A stretch of 8,680 nucleotides of DNA from Candidatus Hermodarchaeota archaeon (GCA_016839995.1 JAEOTD010000063.1:1-8680), one strand, 5' to 3'; counted from the first letter of the stretch, positions 1 to 6,594 are shown. Notes: generated by a model from the sequence alone, not told the origin. Numbers and translations: made by a program.

Positions 1-460
1 TAACCAAAAATCCGCGAAAGCCCAATTCAATACCGCGTTTAATATCGGTAATTACTTCAACCAGTTTATCCGCTCCACGGAACCGCATACCGGATAAGAC
101 GCCATCAGGTGTCGCGATTTGTCGCCCTATATCCCAACTCGTGCGTGGACCAGGGGTTAGGATGACTTCCATCTTAGCGTCATGGGCTAGTTGGGCAAAT
201 TCGCGGAGTTCTTTGTCATCGAGTAATGTCGCACCCATCACAACACTGATCAAGCGATGAATGGGCACATCTCGTTTTTCAGATTCATCAATGAGTGCTC
301 GTAAAACCTCTGGGCGTTCGACACCAGAGATTTCCATACGATAGCCAGCTCCGTCGGGGAACCGCTTATCGCTCGTTGGTAGATCATACGCATCTTGACC
401 GGGTACCCCGATTTTTTCAAGGGCTTTCCGGACTTTTTCATAAGATTTCAAGCTCACCAT
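1..460 (-). CDS. U32-peptidase-like TIM-barrel protein, C-terminus cut off by the window edge
   Basis: An open frame of 153 codons runs from ATG at 460-458 to the left edge without a stop, so the gene is 3'-truncated. The N-terminus is a short helical segment (MVSLKSYEKVRKALEKIGV). It is followed by DLPTS-KRFPDG (about 27-37), YRMEISGVE (about 40-48), ILTPGPRTSWDIG (about 100-112) and RFRGADKLVEVITDIKRGIELGFRGFLV near the edge. Alternating predicted strands and helices fit a TIM barrel. The text resembles a poorly characterised family sometimes labelled peptidase U32-like; I recall similar actinobacterial proteins but cannot verify this. No catalytic function can be assigned from the visible part. 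The start is supported by GAGG eight bases upstream, and an in-frame TAA lies about 15 codons further upstream. The gene diverges from the methyltransferase operon. The coding call is firm; the family call is tentative. Confidence 0.8.
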   Translation of the reverse strand, partial: MVSLKSYEKVRKALEKIGVPGQDAYDLPTSDKRFPDGAGYRMEISGVERPEVLRALIDESEKRDVPIHRLISVVMGATLLDDKELREFAQLAHDAKMEVILTPGPRTSWDIGRQIATPDGVLSGMRFRGADKLVEVITDIKRGIELGFRGFLV

Positions 461-466
461 GAAGTG

Positions 467-472
467 TCCCTC
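467..472 (-). promoter_or_regulatory. Ribosome binding site of the leftward gene
   Basis: The minus strand reads GAGGGA here, ending 6 nt before ATG 460-458 (8 nt if counted from GAGG). It decides the start, because a GTG codon directly follows the ATG and could otherwise be chosen. Confidence 0.6.
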
Positions 473-499
473 GGATAGTTGGGGTTTACTTGTTGTCAG

Positions 500-507
500 T
501 TAAAAAA
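500..507 (-). promoter_or_regulatory. TATA-like box for the leftward gene
   Basis: The minus strand reads TTTTTTAA. An archaeal TATA box centred here would place the transcript start about 25 nt away, near 477. That leaves a leader of about 17 nt that still contains the Shine-Dalgarno sequence at 467-472. The A-rich plus strand of the same block could also serve rightward transcription. The assignment is from spacing only. Confidence 0.4.
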
Positions 508-546
508 GGTTGCACTTGTTGGGTTAAGCGAGGTTTTTTCAGGTGC

Positions 547-654
547 AGGTGCTTAAGCATACACGGCTCCGTCGACACGGCTATCTTAAACCCACCGAGG
601 CCTCCGTATCGGAGCTGCGAGGAAAGTGGGTTCAGTCAAGACGGAGCCACACCT
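547..654 (+). ncRNA. Strongly structured intergenic element, candidate small RNA or 5' leader
   Basis: Nested perfect helices are visible. AGGTG 547-551 pairs with CACCT 650-654, GGCTCCGTC 565-573 with GACGGAGCC 640-648, AACCCAC 589-595 with GTGGGTT 626-632, and CTCCG 602-606 with CGGAG 610-614 around a TAT loop. A 15-nt/7-nt internal loop separates the 9-bp and 7-bp stems, and ACA follows the 9-bp stem directly at 649-651. This layout recalls an archaeal H/ACA guide RNA, with pocket, lower stem and ACA box. I could not find a clean kink-turn or a guide target, however. It lies 55 nt upstream of the methyltransferase start, so a structured leader is equally possible. The helices are seen; the RNA class is inferred. 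No T-arm or anticodon arm supports a tRNA. Confidence 0.45.
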
Positions 655-697
655 CTCCTACTCCCTCCTCATGACAACACCAATTCCTTTCCCACTT

Positions 698-701
698 GAG
701 G
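698..701 (+). promoter_or_regulatory. Ribosome binding site of the m5C methyltransferase
   Basis: GAGG lies 8 nt before ATG 710. The alternative in-frame ATG codons at 626 and 671 have no comparable purine-rich site in front; 671 is preceded by a pyrimidine-rich stretch. This favours the 315-residue product. Confidence 0.6.
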
Positions 702-709
702 AAGCGTAT

Positions 710-1657
710 ATGGAAATAAAACGACAAACCACCTTTCCAAAGAGTTTCCAAGAACGGTTCCATAGACTACTAGATGATGAATATCCGCAATTTCTGAATA
801 GTATTTCTAAGCCTCCTACTCACTTTGTCCGCGTCAACACCCTCAAAATTGACCTTAAAACGGGAACTGAGAGATTAAAGCACCTTGGGATTGACACCTC
901 ACCACTTCCCTGGTTCACCTCAGGTTTTCAAATTTCAGGCGCACATGACCAACTTCCCTTCACTAGGGAATACTCACTTGGCTGGTACTACATTCAAGAA
1001 GGGGGCAGTATGCTTCCACCAGTCATTCTCAATCCACAACCTTCTCATATTGTACTCGATCTCTGTGCTGCACCAGGTTCTAAAACAACCCAACTGGCTC
1101 AAATCATGGAGAATAAAGGAGCCATCGTTGCTAATGATCGATCCTTTCGACGACTCACCAGCTTTGGTCATAATATTCAGGTTTGCGGAGTAATCAACAC
1201 CATTACTTTATGCCAAGATGGACGACATCTTTCAACTCGGCTTCCCTTAAGCTTTGATCGTATCCTCGTTGACGCACCCTGTACTGCTTCAGGTCATCTT
1301 CGAAGTAAAGCACCACAATTGGAATTTCCAGACCAGCAACGAATCTTGGGGATTCAAACAGTACAGAAAGGGCTTCTCACCTCTGCTTTTCGTTTACTTA
1401 AACCCGGAGGCATCCTTGTTTACTCCACATGTAGTTTACACCCCGAAGAAAACGAAACAGTCGTTAATCATCTTCTAAACAACTCTTCAGAAGCAGGGAT
1501 TGAAAGGCCGCAAAACACACAATTCACCAGCCATCCAGGCATCACTCAATGGAATGATGCTCAATACCATGAGGACATGACTAAATGTCTTCGAGTATAT
1601 CCCCACGATAATGATACCGATGGCTTCTTCATTGCCTTAATCAGGAAGAACTCCTAA
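710..1657 (+). CDS. NOL1/NOP2/Sun (RsmB/NSUN) family RNA cytosine-5 methyltransferase
   Basis: Predicted SAM-dependent enzyme that makes 5-methylcytosine in tRNA or rRNA in the cytoplasm; archaeal relatives modify tRNA. The product is 315 residues from ATG 710. An N-terminal substrate-binding part contains RVNTLK (about 41-46), then the family signature YYIQEGGSMLP (93-103). The SAM-binding motif LDLCAAPGSKTTQLA begins at 116. Motif IV DAPCT holds Cys191 and motif VI YSTCS holds Cys241, followed by HPEENE. Known members use the motif VI cysteine as nucleophile and the motif IV cysteine for product release; both are present, so the enzyme should be active. It has no PUA domain of its own, whereas the next gene encodes one and overlaps its stop by one base (TAATG). 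Translational coupling and a joint role are likely. The exact RNA target cannot be told from sequence. An ATG at 671 would add 13 residues. Confidence 0.92.
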   Translation: MEIKRQTTFPKSFQERFHRLLDDEYPQFLNSISKPPTHFVRVNTLKIDLKTGTERLKHLGIDTSPLPWFTSGFQISGAHDQLPFTREYSLGWYYIQEGGSMLPPVILNPQPSHIVLDLCAAPGSKTTQLAQIMENKGAIVANDRSFRRLTSFGHNIQVCGVINTITLCQDGRHLSTRLPLSFDRILVDAPCTASGHLRSKAPQLEFPDQQRILGIQTVQKGLLTSAFRLLKPGGILVYSTCSLHPEENETVVNHLLNNSSEAGIERPQNTQFTSHPGITQWNDAQYHEDMTKCLRVYPHDNDTDGFFIALIRKNS

Positions 1658-2118
1658 TGTCTCAAACCAAATCTCTTACAATCGATCTTGAAAGAGAGGC
1701 TCATGTCTGGCAACTCCTCAATCAACAGTTTGGGATTCCACGGCTTCCTGGATACCGGTTCCTGAAATCAGGACGAAAACGCATTCGTCTCATTAGTGAT
1801 AGCGCCTTCGATCTTCTTTCACGCCTTCCCTATACGGGGACAACTGGACTCTACGTTGGTGAATACTCCCCGAATGCCTTTCGCTTGTCAATGGATGGTG
1901 CCCAACTACTTGGACCCCATGCCACAAAACAAATCGTGGAATTAAATGATGATCAAGTAGAAACGTGGCTTCAAGGGGAATCGGTTAATTATGAAGACGT
2001 ACAAAGAGGATATGTAATCGTCGTCCACAATAACACCATCATTGGCTGCGGAAGTCTCTCCCAGGGGAAACTCCGTAGCTTCGTTCCTAAAATTCGACGA
2101 CCCAAACCTACAGACTAA
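1657..2118 (+). CDS. PUA-domain RNA-binding protein, NIP7-like layout
   Basis: A 153-residue protein with two parts. Residues 1-85 form a small alpha/beta region with RKRIRLIS, LYVGEYSPNAFRLS and AQLLGP, which resembles the pre-PUA domain of NIP7-type proteins. Residues 86 to about 148 carry a PUA domain: GPHATKQIVELNDDQV, then RGYVIVVHNNTIIGCGSLSQ and a basic end, KIRRPKP. PUA domains bind structured tRNA or rRNA and often accompany RNA-modifying enzymes. No catalytic motif is visible. The ATG overlaps the stop of the m5C methyltransferase gene by one base, so the two are probably co-translated, and this protein may supply RNA binding to the methyltransferase. It could instead act in ribosome assembly like NIP7. 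The PUA call is good; orthology to NIP7 is uncertain. Confidence 0.82.
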   Translation: MSQTKSLTIDLEREAHVWQLLNQQFGIPRLPGYRFLKSGRKRIRLISDSAFDLLSRLPYTGTTGLYVGEYSPNAFRLSMDGAQLLGPHATKQIVELNDDQVETWLQGESVNYEDVQRGYVIVVHNNTIIGCGSLSQGKLRSFVPKIRRPKPTD

Positions 2119-2123
2119 CACCT

Positions 2124-2130
2124 GGTGGAG
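2124..2130 (+). promoter_or_regulatory. Ribosome binding site of the RNase J-like gene
   Basis: GGTGGAG ends 7 nt before GTG 2138. This decides the start. The frame is open back to a TTG at 2042 inside the PUA gene, but that stretch is the out-of-frame shadow of the PUA domain and lacks metallo-beta-lactamase features. Confidence 0.65.
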
Positions 2131-2137
2131 ATTACAC

Positions 2138-3508
2138 GTGTCAGTAACTATTACGATATATGGCGGCGCAGGAGAAATTGGTGCCAACAAAATCCTAATT
2201 GCAGACAAAGGGCATGACGTGAAGTTCTTCCTTGACTTCGGGAAATGTTTTGATAAAATGCGCGAGTTCTATGACTTTCCCGTTACTCCACGGTCCCTTG
2301 AAGAATTACTTCAAATTGGAGCTACCCCCGATATTCCCAATTTATATCATCTACCCTCCAAAGATCAACCTCCTTCTGATATTGATGCTGTGATACTTTC
2401 CCATGCTCACACAGATCATAGCGGATATATCCCCTTACTAAACCGAAGCATCCCTATCCACATGGGTGAATGCACACGCAACATCTATGAGGCTCGAATT
2501 CTGGGTTCACGGAAAGCCTTTGATAATGATATTGAAGGGCAGAAGATACTAACCTTCCGAACCGGAGACCGAATTAAAATCGGAGGAGTAGACATTCAGC
2601 CAGTGCACGTGGATCACAGCATTCCTGCAGCTTATGGCTTCATTCTCTACTGCTCTGAAGTCACAATTGCATATACTGGCGATTTCCGACGCCATGGAAC
2701 TGCACCCCATCTTACTAAAGATTTCGTTGAAGCAGTTCAAGACAATGGACCTCCAGATGTTGTACTCAGTGAAGGGACTAATATCGCGAAAGCTGAATTA
2801 TCAAACGAGCAAGAAGTACTCGAAAAAGCCACAACAATTATTCAAGGATGTAAAAGTCTCGCAATAGCTGATTTTTCTGAACCCGATTTTGATCGCTTCC
2901 GCACGATGCAAGATGCTGCTAAAGCCAATGGTCGGGAGCTAGTAGTAGAGCCACGACGGATGTGGATACTTCACGCTATCAACAACTGCCGGGGCCTCAA
3001 AAAACCCAATATCGCAACAGCTGCGGAAATCCGTTGGTTTGATGGTGAGAAAAAACGGATGTCGAAATATGAAAAACTACTCAGAGAGGGTGACCTTCCA
3101 ATTAAGAATCTTGATGATCGCAGCGTCACAGTCAAAGATCTCCATAAACATCCAGAAAAATTCGTCTTCTGCAGTAGTTTTGGTAGCATTAGTGCCATTC
3201 AACGAGTCAAACCCGCTGAATCTGGAATCTATCTGCTTAGTGCTTCTGAACCCTTCAATGAAGAAAGTGAAATTAGCTTCGATAAACTCCTCAGCTGGCT
3301 AGCCCTCTCTGGGCTCGCCATGTATACCGCACATTGTTCAGGTCATATTCATCCTATACAACTCTGTCAAACATTACAGGAAATGCAACCAAAACAAATT
3401 GTGCCCATTCATACCGAAAACCCCGAGCTCTTTAAGAAATTCATAAAGTCTACCGGAATCCCAGTGCAAATACCGAAGAAAGAAGTTTCTATGAAATTTC
3501 CCTCATAA
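2138..3508 (+). CDS. RNase J-like metallo-beta-lactamase-fold ribonuclease
   Basis: A 456-residue protein from GTG 2138, placed there by GGTGGAG upstream and by the usual fold start (VTITIYGGAGEIGANK). Zinc motifs are intact: LDFG with Asp33, HAHTDH at 89-94, DHSIP with His160, TGDF with Asp182. The beta-CASP/RMMBL part follows, with LSEGTN (Glu212), the HCSGH motif at about 399-403, and IVPIHTE with a histidine near 425. This pattern is that of RNase J and related archaeal RNA-processing enzymes, which act as 5'-3' exonucleases and/or endonucleases on mRNA and rRNA. A DNA-acting relative is less likely given the RNA-modification neighbours. It begins 19 nt after the PUA gene and should share its transcript. 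The gene closes the RNA-metabolism operon; a 71-nt gap follows. Confidence 0.88.
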   Translation: MSVTITIYGGAGEIGANKILIADKGHDVKFFLDFGKCFDKMREFYDFPVTPRSLEELLQIGATPDIPNLYHLPSKDQPPSDIDAVILSHAHTDHSGYIPLLNRSIPIHMGECTRNIYEARILGSRKAFDNDIEGQKILTFRTGDRIKIGGVDIQPVHVDHSIPAAYGFILYCSEVTIAYTGDFRRHGTAPHLTKDFVEAVQDNGPPDVVLSEGTNIAKAELSNEQEVLEKATTIIQGCKSLAIADFSEPDFDRFRTMQDAAKANGRELVVEPRRMWILHAINNCRGLKKPNIATAAEIRWFDGEKKRMSKYEKLLREGDLPIKNLDDRSVTVKDLHKHPEKFVFCSSFGSISAIQRVKPAESGIYLLSASEPFNEESEISFDKLLSWLALSGLAMYTAHCSGHIHPIQLCQTLQEMQPKQIVPIHTENPELFKKFIKSTGIPVQIPKKEVSMKFPS

Positions 3509-3529
3509 GCGCTTCTTACACTGAATTTC

Positions 3530-3537
3530 TCTTATAC
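3530..3537 (+). promoter_or_regulatory. Possible TATA-like box before the helical-repeat/Ig-like gene
   Basis: The 71-nt gap between the RNase J-like gene and ATG 3580 contains TCTTATAC here. A start about 25 nt downstream, near 3560, would give a leader of about 20 nt carrying AGGA at 3563-3566. The Shine-Dalgarno spacing (13 nt) is long, so translation initiation may be weak. Read-through from the upstream operon is equally possible. Confidence 0.3.
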
Positions 3538-3579
3538 CCCAAAAAGATTTTAGCAGGTTCACAGGAAGCGTGCCTCATT

Positions 3580-4860
3580 ATGTCCTTTCTAAAAGGCGTC
3601 TTCAGCGGCAATCCCGAAAAATCAGCTGCAAAACACGAAAAACGTGCCCGAGAACATCAAGCAGAAGGCAATGAAATCAGGGCTGGCGATGAATGGGCCG
3701 CAGCTGGACGAGACTACACAAAGATCCCTGATTACAAACGCGCCTACGAAGCATTTCTCCAAGCCGCTCAGTTCTATCTCGCCCTTAATGATGATAAGCG
3801 AGAAAATGCTATTCTCTTCGATGCCATCGATGCTGCTGTTGCAAATCAAGATTTTATCGCCGCATCAGCTGCCTTAGACCAGGTTATCCGATTAGGTACA
3901 AGAAATAAAGATGATGAGTTGCTTATTCGAGCATACTCGCTTCAAACCATTTTACTTTTTGCTGCTAATGATTTAGCGAAATCAAAGCAGAAGCATCGTG
4001 AAGCTGAAAAGGTCAAAAAACGCTTTGGTCGGAAAAAAATCAAAACACCAATCTATCCGGTTGCTTCCATTCTTGTAAGCCGGTTCATTGAGGGTGAGGT
4101 TCCTCCTTCCGATGCTCAACTCCCTACCCGTATTGATGAATCAGCAACTGTCACCCAATTTGTTGAAACTCTCCTCCTACTCTATCAGAACACACAAACA
4201 TCAAAACTGAAACTCGTTTTGGATAAGGAACAGGTAAAACTCAAAGAACCTGTTTCTGGACGCGTCACAATCTCTTTTTCCGTCCCAACGCATATGATCG
4301 ATGCCCAATTCTCCATTCCCTCCAATATTGCGCTCTTAGAAGCACTCAGTATTCCACCTGAACCTAAGAAGAAGTTTAAGATTCCCTTCACGCTAGAACC
4401 ACGGTTACCTGGCACTTTTGAGGTCGGTCCCCTAGTTATGATTTTTCAAACAGAAAGCCAGCGATTTCAATTAAAGTCAAATCCAGTGCAAATAGAAATC
4501 ACTGCGGCAAAACCACGAATCCACCTAATTGCTGAACCCGTCTCACCTCCTCATTCACAGGAAGAATTTGAGCTTATTCTCCGTATCGAAAACAACAGTC
4601 TCGGCGATGCTGCCGATGTACAAATCACAATTACCCTACCACCAAGCCTCCTTCTTAAAACTGGAACTCTTGAAAAACGCATTATCACTCTACCTTCGCA
4701 ACAACATGTACAATTCCCTCTCTACCTCATAGCAACAAAAGCGGGAACCCATGACGGTCAAATTATGTGTAAATATCAAGGTCCGCGTGGTCAAAGCCAA
4801 AAGGTCGAAACCACATTTTCGGTTGAAGTCCTACCACGGGTTCGAAAGGAAAAAGATTAA
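3580..4860 (+). CDS. Helical-repeat (TPR/SNAP-like) protein with two C-terminal Ig-like domains
   Basis: A 426-residue protein not recognised as a named family. Residues 1 to about 155 are almost wholly helical, with repeated A..Y..AA spacing (EWAAAGRDY, AYEAFLQAAQFYLAL, ASAALDQVIRL), typical of TPR or alpha-SNAP-like solenoids. The segment ends in a basic patch, KKRFGRKK, near 145-153. A linker follows, then two beta-rich blocks. Residues 207-305 (LKLVLDKEQVKLKEPVSGRVTISF) look like an Ig-like or arrestin-like sandwich. Residues 309-420 (FELILRIENNSLGDAADVQITITLP) resemble a CARDB/DUF11-type Ig-like domain. There is no signal peptide or membrane segment, so it is probably a cytosolic scaffold or adaptor. 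Solenoid plus Ig-like appendage is seen in eukaryotic coat and tethering proteins, but that link is only architectural. The next gene starts 44 nt later. Confidence 0.75.
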   Translation: MSFLKGVFSGNPEKSAAKHEKRAREHQAEGNEIRAGDEWAAAGRDYTKIPDYKRAYEAFLQAAQFYLALNDDKRENAILFDAIDAAVANQDFIAASAALDQVIRLGTRNKDDELLIRAYSLQTILLFAANDLAKSKQKHREAEKVKKRFGRKKIKTPIYPVASILVSRFIEGEVPPSDAQLPTRIDESATVTQFVETLLLLYQNTQTSKLKLVLDKEQVKLKEPVSGRVTISFSVPTHMIDAQFSIPSNIALLEALSIPPEPKKKFKIPFTLEPRLPGTFEVGPLVMIFQTESQRFQLKSNPVQIEITAAKPRIHLIAEPVSPPHSQEEFELILRIENNSLGDAADVQITITLPPSLLLKTGTLEKRIITLPSQQHVQFPLYLIATKAGTHDGQIMCKYQGPRGQSQKVETTFSVEVLPRVRKEKD

Positions 4861-4881
4861 TGACTGGCTTAGCTGCAGTCA
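4861..4881 (+). repeat. Short inverted repeat after the helical-repeat/Ig-like gene
   Basis: TGACTG 4861-4866 and CAGTCA 4876-4881 are perfect inverted arms around a 9-nt loop, directly after the TAA stop. There is no T-run behind it, so it is a weak candidate for a terminator or processing hairpin. A 6-bp stem can arise by chance. Confidence 0.3.
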
Positions 4882-4904
4882 ATTGTGAATAGGGGTTATC
4901 AACG

Positions 4905-6203
4905 ATGCGAGCGCTCCTTCTTGCAGGTAGTGAAAGTAAACGCATGTGGCCACTTGTTGACACATGTCCGAAACCGCTCCTCGACATCGGTGGGAAGCCG
5001 GTCATCCAATGGATAATTGAAGATATGCGGGCGGCAGGTATTCGTGATATTGTCGTCTCTGTTGGATATCGTGGTGACCAAATCCAAGAGTTTCTTGGGC
5101 GAGGTCACAACTTCGGAGTAAAAATTGAATACGCAGTTCAGAAAGAACAACAAAGCGTTGCAGACTCGATTCTTGTAGCAAAAGAGGAATTGCAGGGTGA
5201 AGATGCCTTCTTCATTGTAAATGCTGATATTCTGGGCGAACCAACCATGTTTCGGCGAGCCAAACGACACTTCAAGGATCTCGGTGCTGAGGCAGTCGTT
5301 AGTCTCACATTAACCAACACTCCACAATTTTATGGAATCGCAGTTATTGATGAACGCGCCCGAATTAAACAACTGATTGAAAAGCCACAACCATCGGAAA
5401 TTCAGAGTCGGTATGCAGTCGCTGGAATTTATGTGGTGCAGTCAACAATTTTTGATTTACTTGAAAAAACAAAGGATTTGACTTCCACCTTTCAGCAACT
5501 CATTGATAATGGGAAAGAAGTCTTTGGATCTGTTTGGGAACGGGATTGGGTTGAAATCTCACATCCTTGGGATCTCATCCGCGGAAACCGATTTGTACTC
5601 GATAAAGTGCTTACAGGTAAGGGGTCGTTCATCGCAGCCTCAGCAGATGTCCAACAACCCAGCCGAATTGAAGGCTCAGTGCACATTTCAGAAGGTGTTG
5701 TCATCCGCCCCCATTCAACTATACGTGGACCAACCTACATTGGTCCCAACACCTACATTGGAAATAACGCGCTCGTTCGCGAATACACTGCTCTAGGTTC
5801 AAACGTAATCGTCGGGTTTGGCGTGGAGATAAAAGAAAGTCTCATCTATAATGATACCAAAATTGGGCGTCTCTGTTTCGTTGGTGACAGTGTAGTTGGG
5901 CAAAACGTCGATATCGGTGCTGGTGCCCAACTTGTTAATATCCCAGTTGCAGGGGAATCAATTTCCTCAAATATTCAAGGGCATCCGGAAGTTGTTCCCC
6001 GCCAAAAATATGGTGCCGTCATCGGAGACAACGCTATTCTCAGTCCCAACGTTTCTGTTCATCCCGGTGTCAAGATTGGTACAAACTCTATTGTTCTGCC
6101 AGGAACCATTCTTTCTGAGGATGTTCCAGCCAACACAGAAGCAAAAACAACTCACAAAGTCGCATTCCGCGAACTAGGTCCACGAAAAGAGAAAAAGACT
6201 TAA
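4905..6203 (+). CDS. GlmU-like sugar-phosphate nucleotidyltransferase with left-handed beta-helix domain
   Basis: A 432-residue, two-domain protein of the archaeal GlmU/glucose-1-phosphate nucleotidyltransferase type, which makes NDP-sugars in the cytoplasm. Residues 1-230 are the nucleotidyltransferase. The signature loop reads LAGSESKRMWPL (6-17), with Arg13 and Lys23 (CPKPLL) kept. NAD with the metal ligand Asp108, EKP at 159-161, AGIYV, and EISHPWD at 217-223 follow. Residues 240-415 are hexapeptide repeats (VIRPHSTIRGPTYIGPNTYIG and so on) forming a left-handed beta-helix, as in acetyltransferase domains. Two oddities stand out: both glycines of the usual GGxGxR loop are Ser, and the N-x-R-x-D segment of the acetyltransferase part reads NIPVAGE. 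The protein could be a real enzyme with altered specificity or a regulatory paralogue. ATG 4905 has a GGGGT-like site about 10 nt upstream. The RAM gene follows after 37 nt. Confidence 0.88.
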   Translation: MRALLLAGSESKRMWPLVDTCPKPLLDIGGKPVIQWIIEDMRAAGIRDIVVSVGYRGDQIQEFLGRGHNFGVKIEYAVQKEQQSVADSILVAKEELQGEDAFFIVNADILGEPTMFRRAKRHFKDLGAEAVVSLTLTNTPQFYGIAVIDERARIKQLIEKPQPSEIQSRYAVAGIYVVQSTIFDLLEKTKDLTSTFQQLIDNGKEVFGSVWERDWVEISHPWDLIRGNRFVLDKVLTGKGSFIAASADVQQPSRIEGSVHISEGVVIRPHSTIRGPTYIGPNTYIGNNALVREYTALGSNVIVGFGVEIKESLIYNDTKIGRLCFVGDSVVGQNVDIGAGAQLVNIPVAGESISSNIQGHPEVVPRQKYGAVIGDNAILSPNVSVHPGVKIGTNSIVLPGTILSEDVPANTEAKTTHKVAFRELGPRKEKKT

Positions 6204-6229
6204 AGGCTCTTAAGGTGTCCGTCCCAATC

Positions 6230-6234
6230 GGTGA
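6230..6234 (+). promoter_or_regulatory. Ribosome binding site of the RAM-domain gene
   Basis: GGTGA, a full match to the strong Shine-Dalgarno core, ends 6 nt before GTG 6241. It supports the GTG start, and no other start codon in this frame is better placed. Confidence 0.65.
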
Positions 6235-6240
6235 CTCGGA

Positions 6241-6471
6241 GTGGCGGTAGTTCTTGCTTACGTCCTCATCCTAGCAAAATCCGGACGTGAATTTGAAATC
6301 ATTGAGAGTTTGAAAGAGTTCAAACAAGTCAAAGAAGCTCGAACTACTTTGGGTTCTTGGGATATCATAGCCTCAGTGGAATCAGAATCCATGGAAGATC
6401 TTTATGTCCTTGTTGAACGTGTTCGTGCCCTCCGAAACGTTGAACGGACTTCTACTCTTATCACGAGATAA
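6241..6471 (+). CDS. Stand-alone RAM domain protein (Lrp/AsnC ligand-binding domain)
   Basis: A 76-residue protein covering one complete RAM domain: AYVLILAKSGREFEIIESLKE, then a central GSWDIIASVE core and a closing NVERTSTLITR strand. This matches the effector-binding half of Lrp/AsnC regulators, without the helix-turn-helix DNA-binding half. Such short versions are common in archaea. They assemble through the beta-alpha-beta fold and are thought to sense amino acids or modulate partner regulators. The length is normal for the class, so this is not a truncation. It sits 37 nt after the nucleotidyltransferase gene and likely shares its transcript, but no functional link is evident. A pyrimidine-rich tract just downstream probably ends the transcript. 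Confidence 0.88.
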   Translation: MAVVLAYVLILAKSGREFEIIESLKEFKQVKEARTTLGSWDIIASVESESMEDLYVLVERVRALRNVERTSTLITR

Positions 6472-6475
6472 TTAA

Positions 6476-6520
6476 CTCTCTCCCCCCTCTTTTCACCTGA
6501 CCCACCTCATTTTTATTATT
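6476..6520 (+). terminator. Probable archaeal pyrimidine-rich terminator
   Basis: Right after the RAM gene the plus strand becomes almost pure pyrimidine, with TTTT at 6490-6493 and a T-rich run TTTTTATTATT at 6510-6520. Archaeal RNA polymerase terminates at such T-runs without needing a hairpin. The position fits the end of the upstream transcript, with the next gene starting 75 nt further on. It was judged by composition only. Confidence 0.4.
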
Positions 6521-6581
6521 CCACTTCTCAGGAACTAGATATCCTTACAATAGAACGTGGTTTGATTCCATTAATGTCATT

Positions 6582-6586
6582 GAGGT
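6582..6586 (+). promoter_or_regulatory. Ribosome binding site of the VTT gene
   Basis: GAGGT with an 8-nt spacer precedes TTG 6595. It supports the unusual TTG start; the first internal Met codon is about 135 residues in and would delete three membrane segments. Confidence 0.65.
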
Positions 6587-6594
6587 AGAAACTA

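Noticed and set aside
250..441. 63-residue minus-strand frame inside the leftmost gene
   Set aside because: It is an out-of-frame shadow of the open-ended 1-460 coding frame, which shows the family-like motifs and a ribosome site.
565..648. tRNA gene suggested by the GGCTCCG/CGGAGCC acceptor-like stem
   Set aside because: There is no T-arm directly before the 3' strand, and no D-arm or anticodon arm on either strand.
490..699. 69-residue open frame in the divergent intergenic region
   Set aside because: It starts at a TTG with no ribosome site, is Cys/Pro/Ser-rich without domain pattern, and overlaps the self-complementary block.
2042..2137. Longer start (TTG 2042) for the RNase J-like protein
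   Set aside because: The extra 32 residues overlap the PUA gene, lack fold features and have no ribosome site, while GTG 2138 has GGTGGAG.
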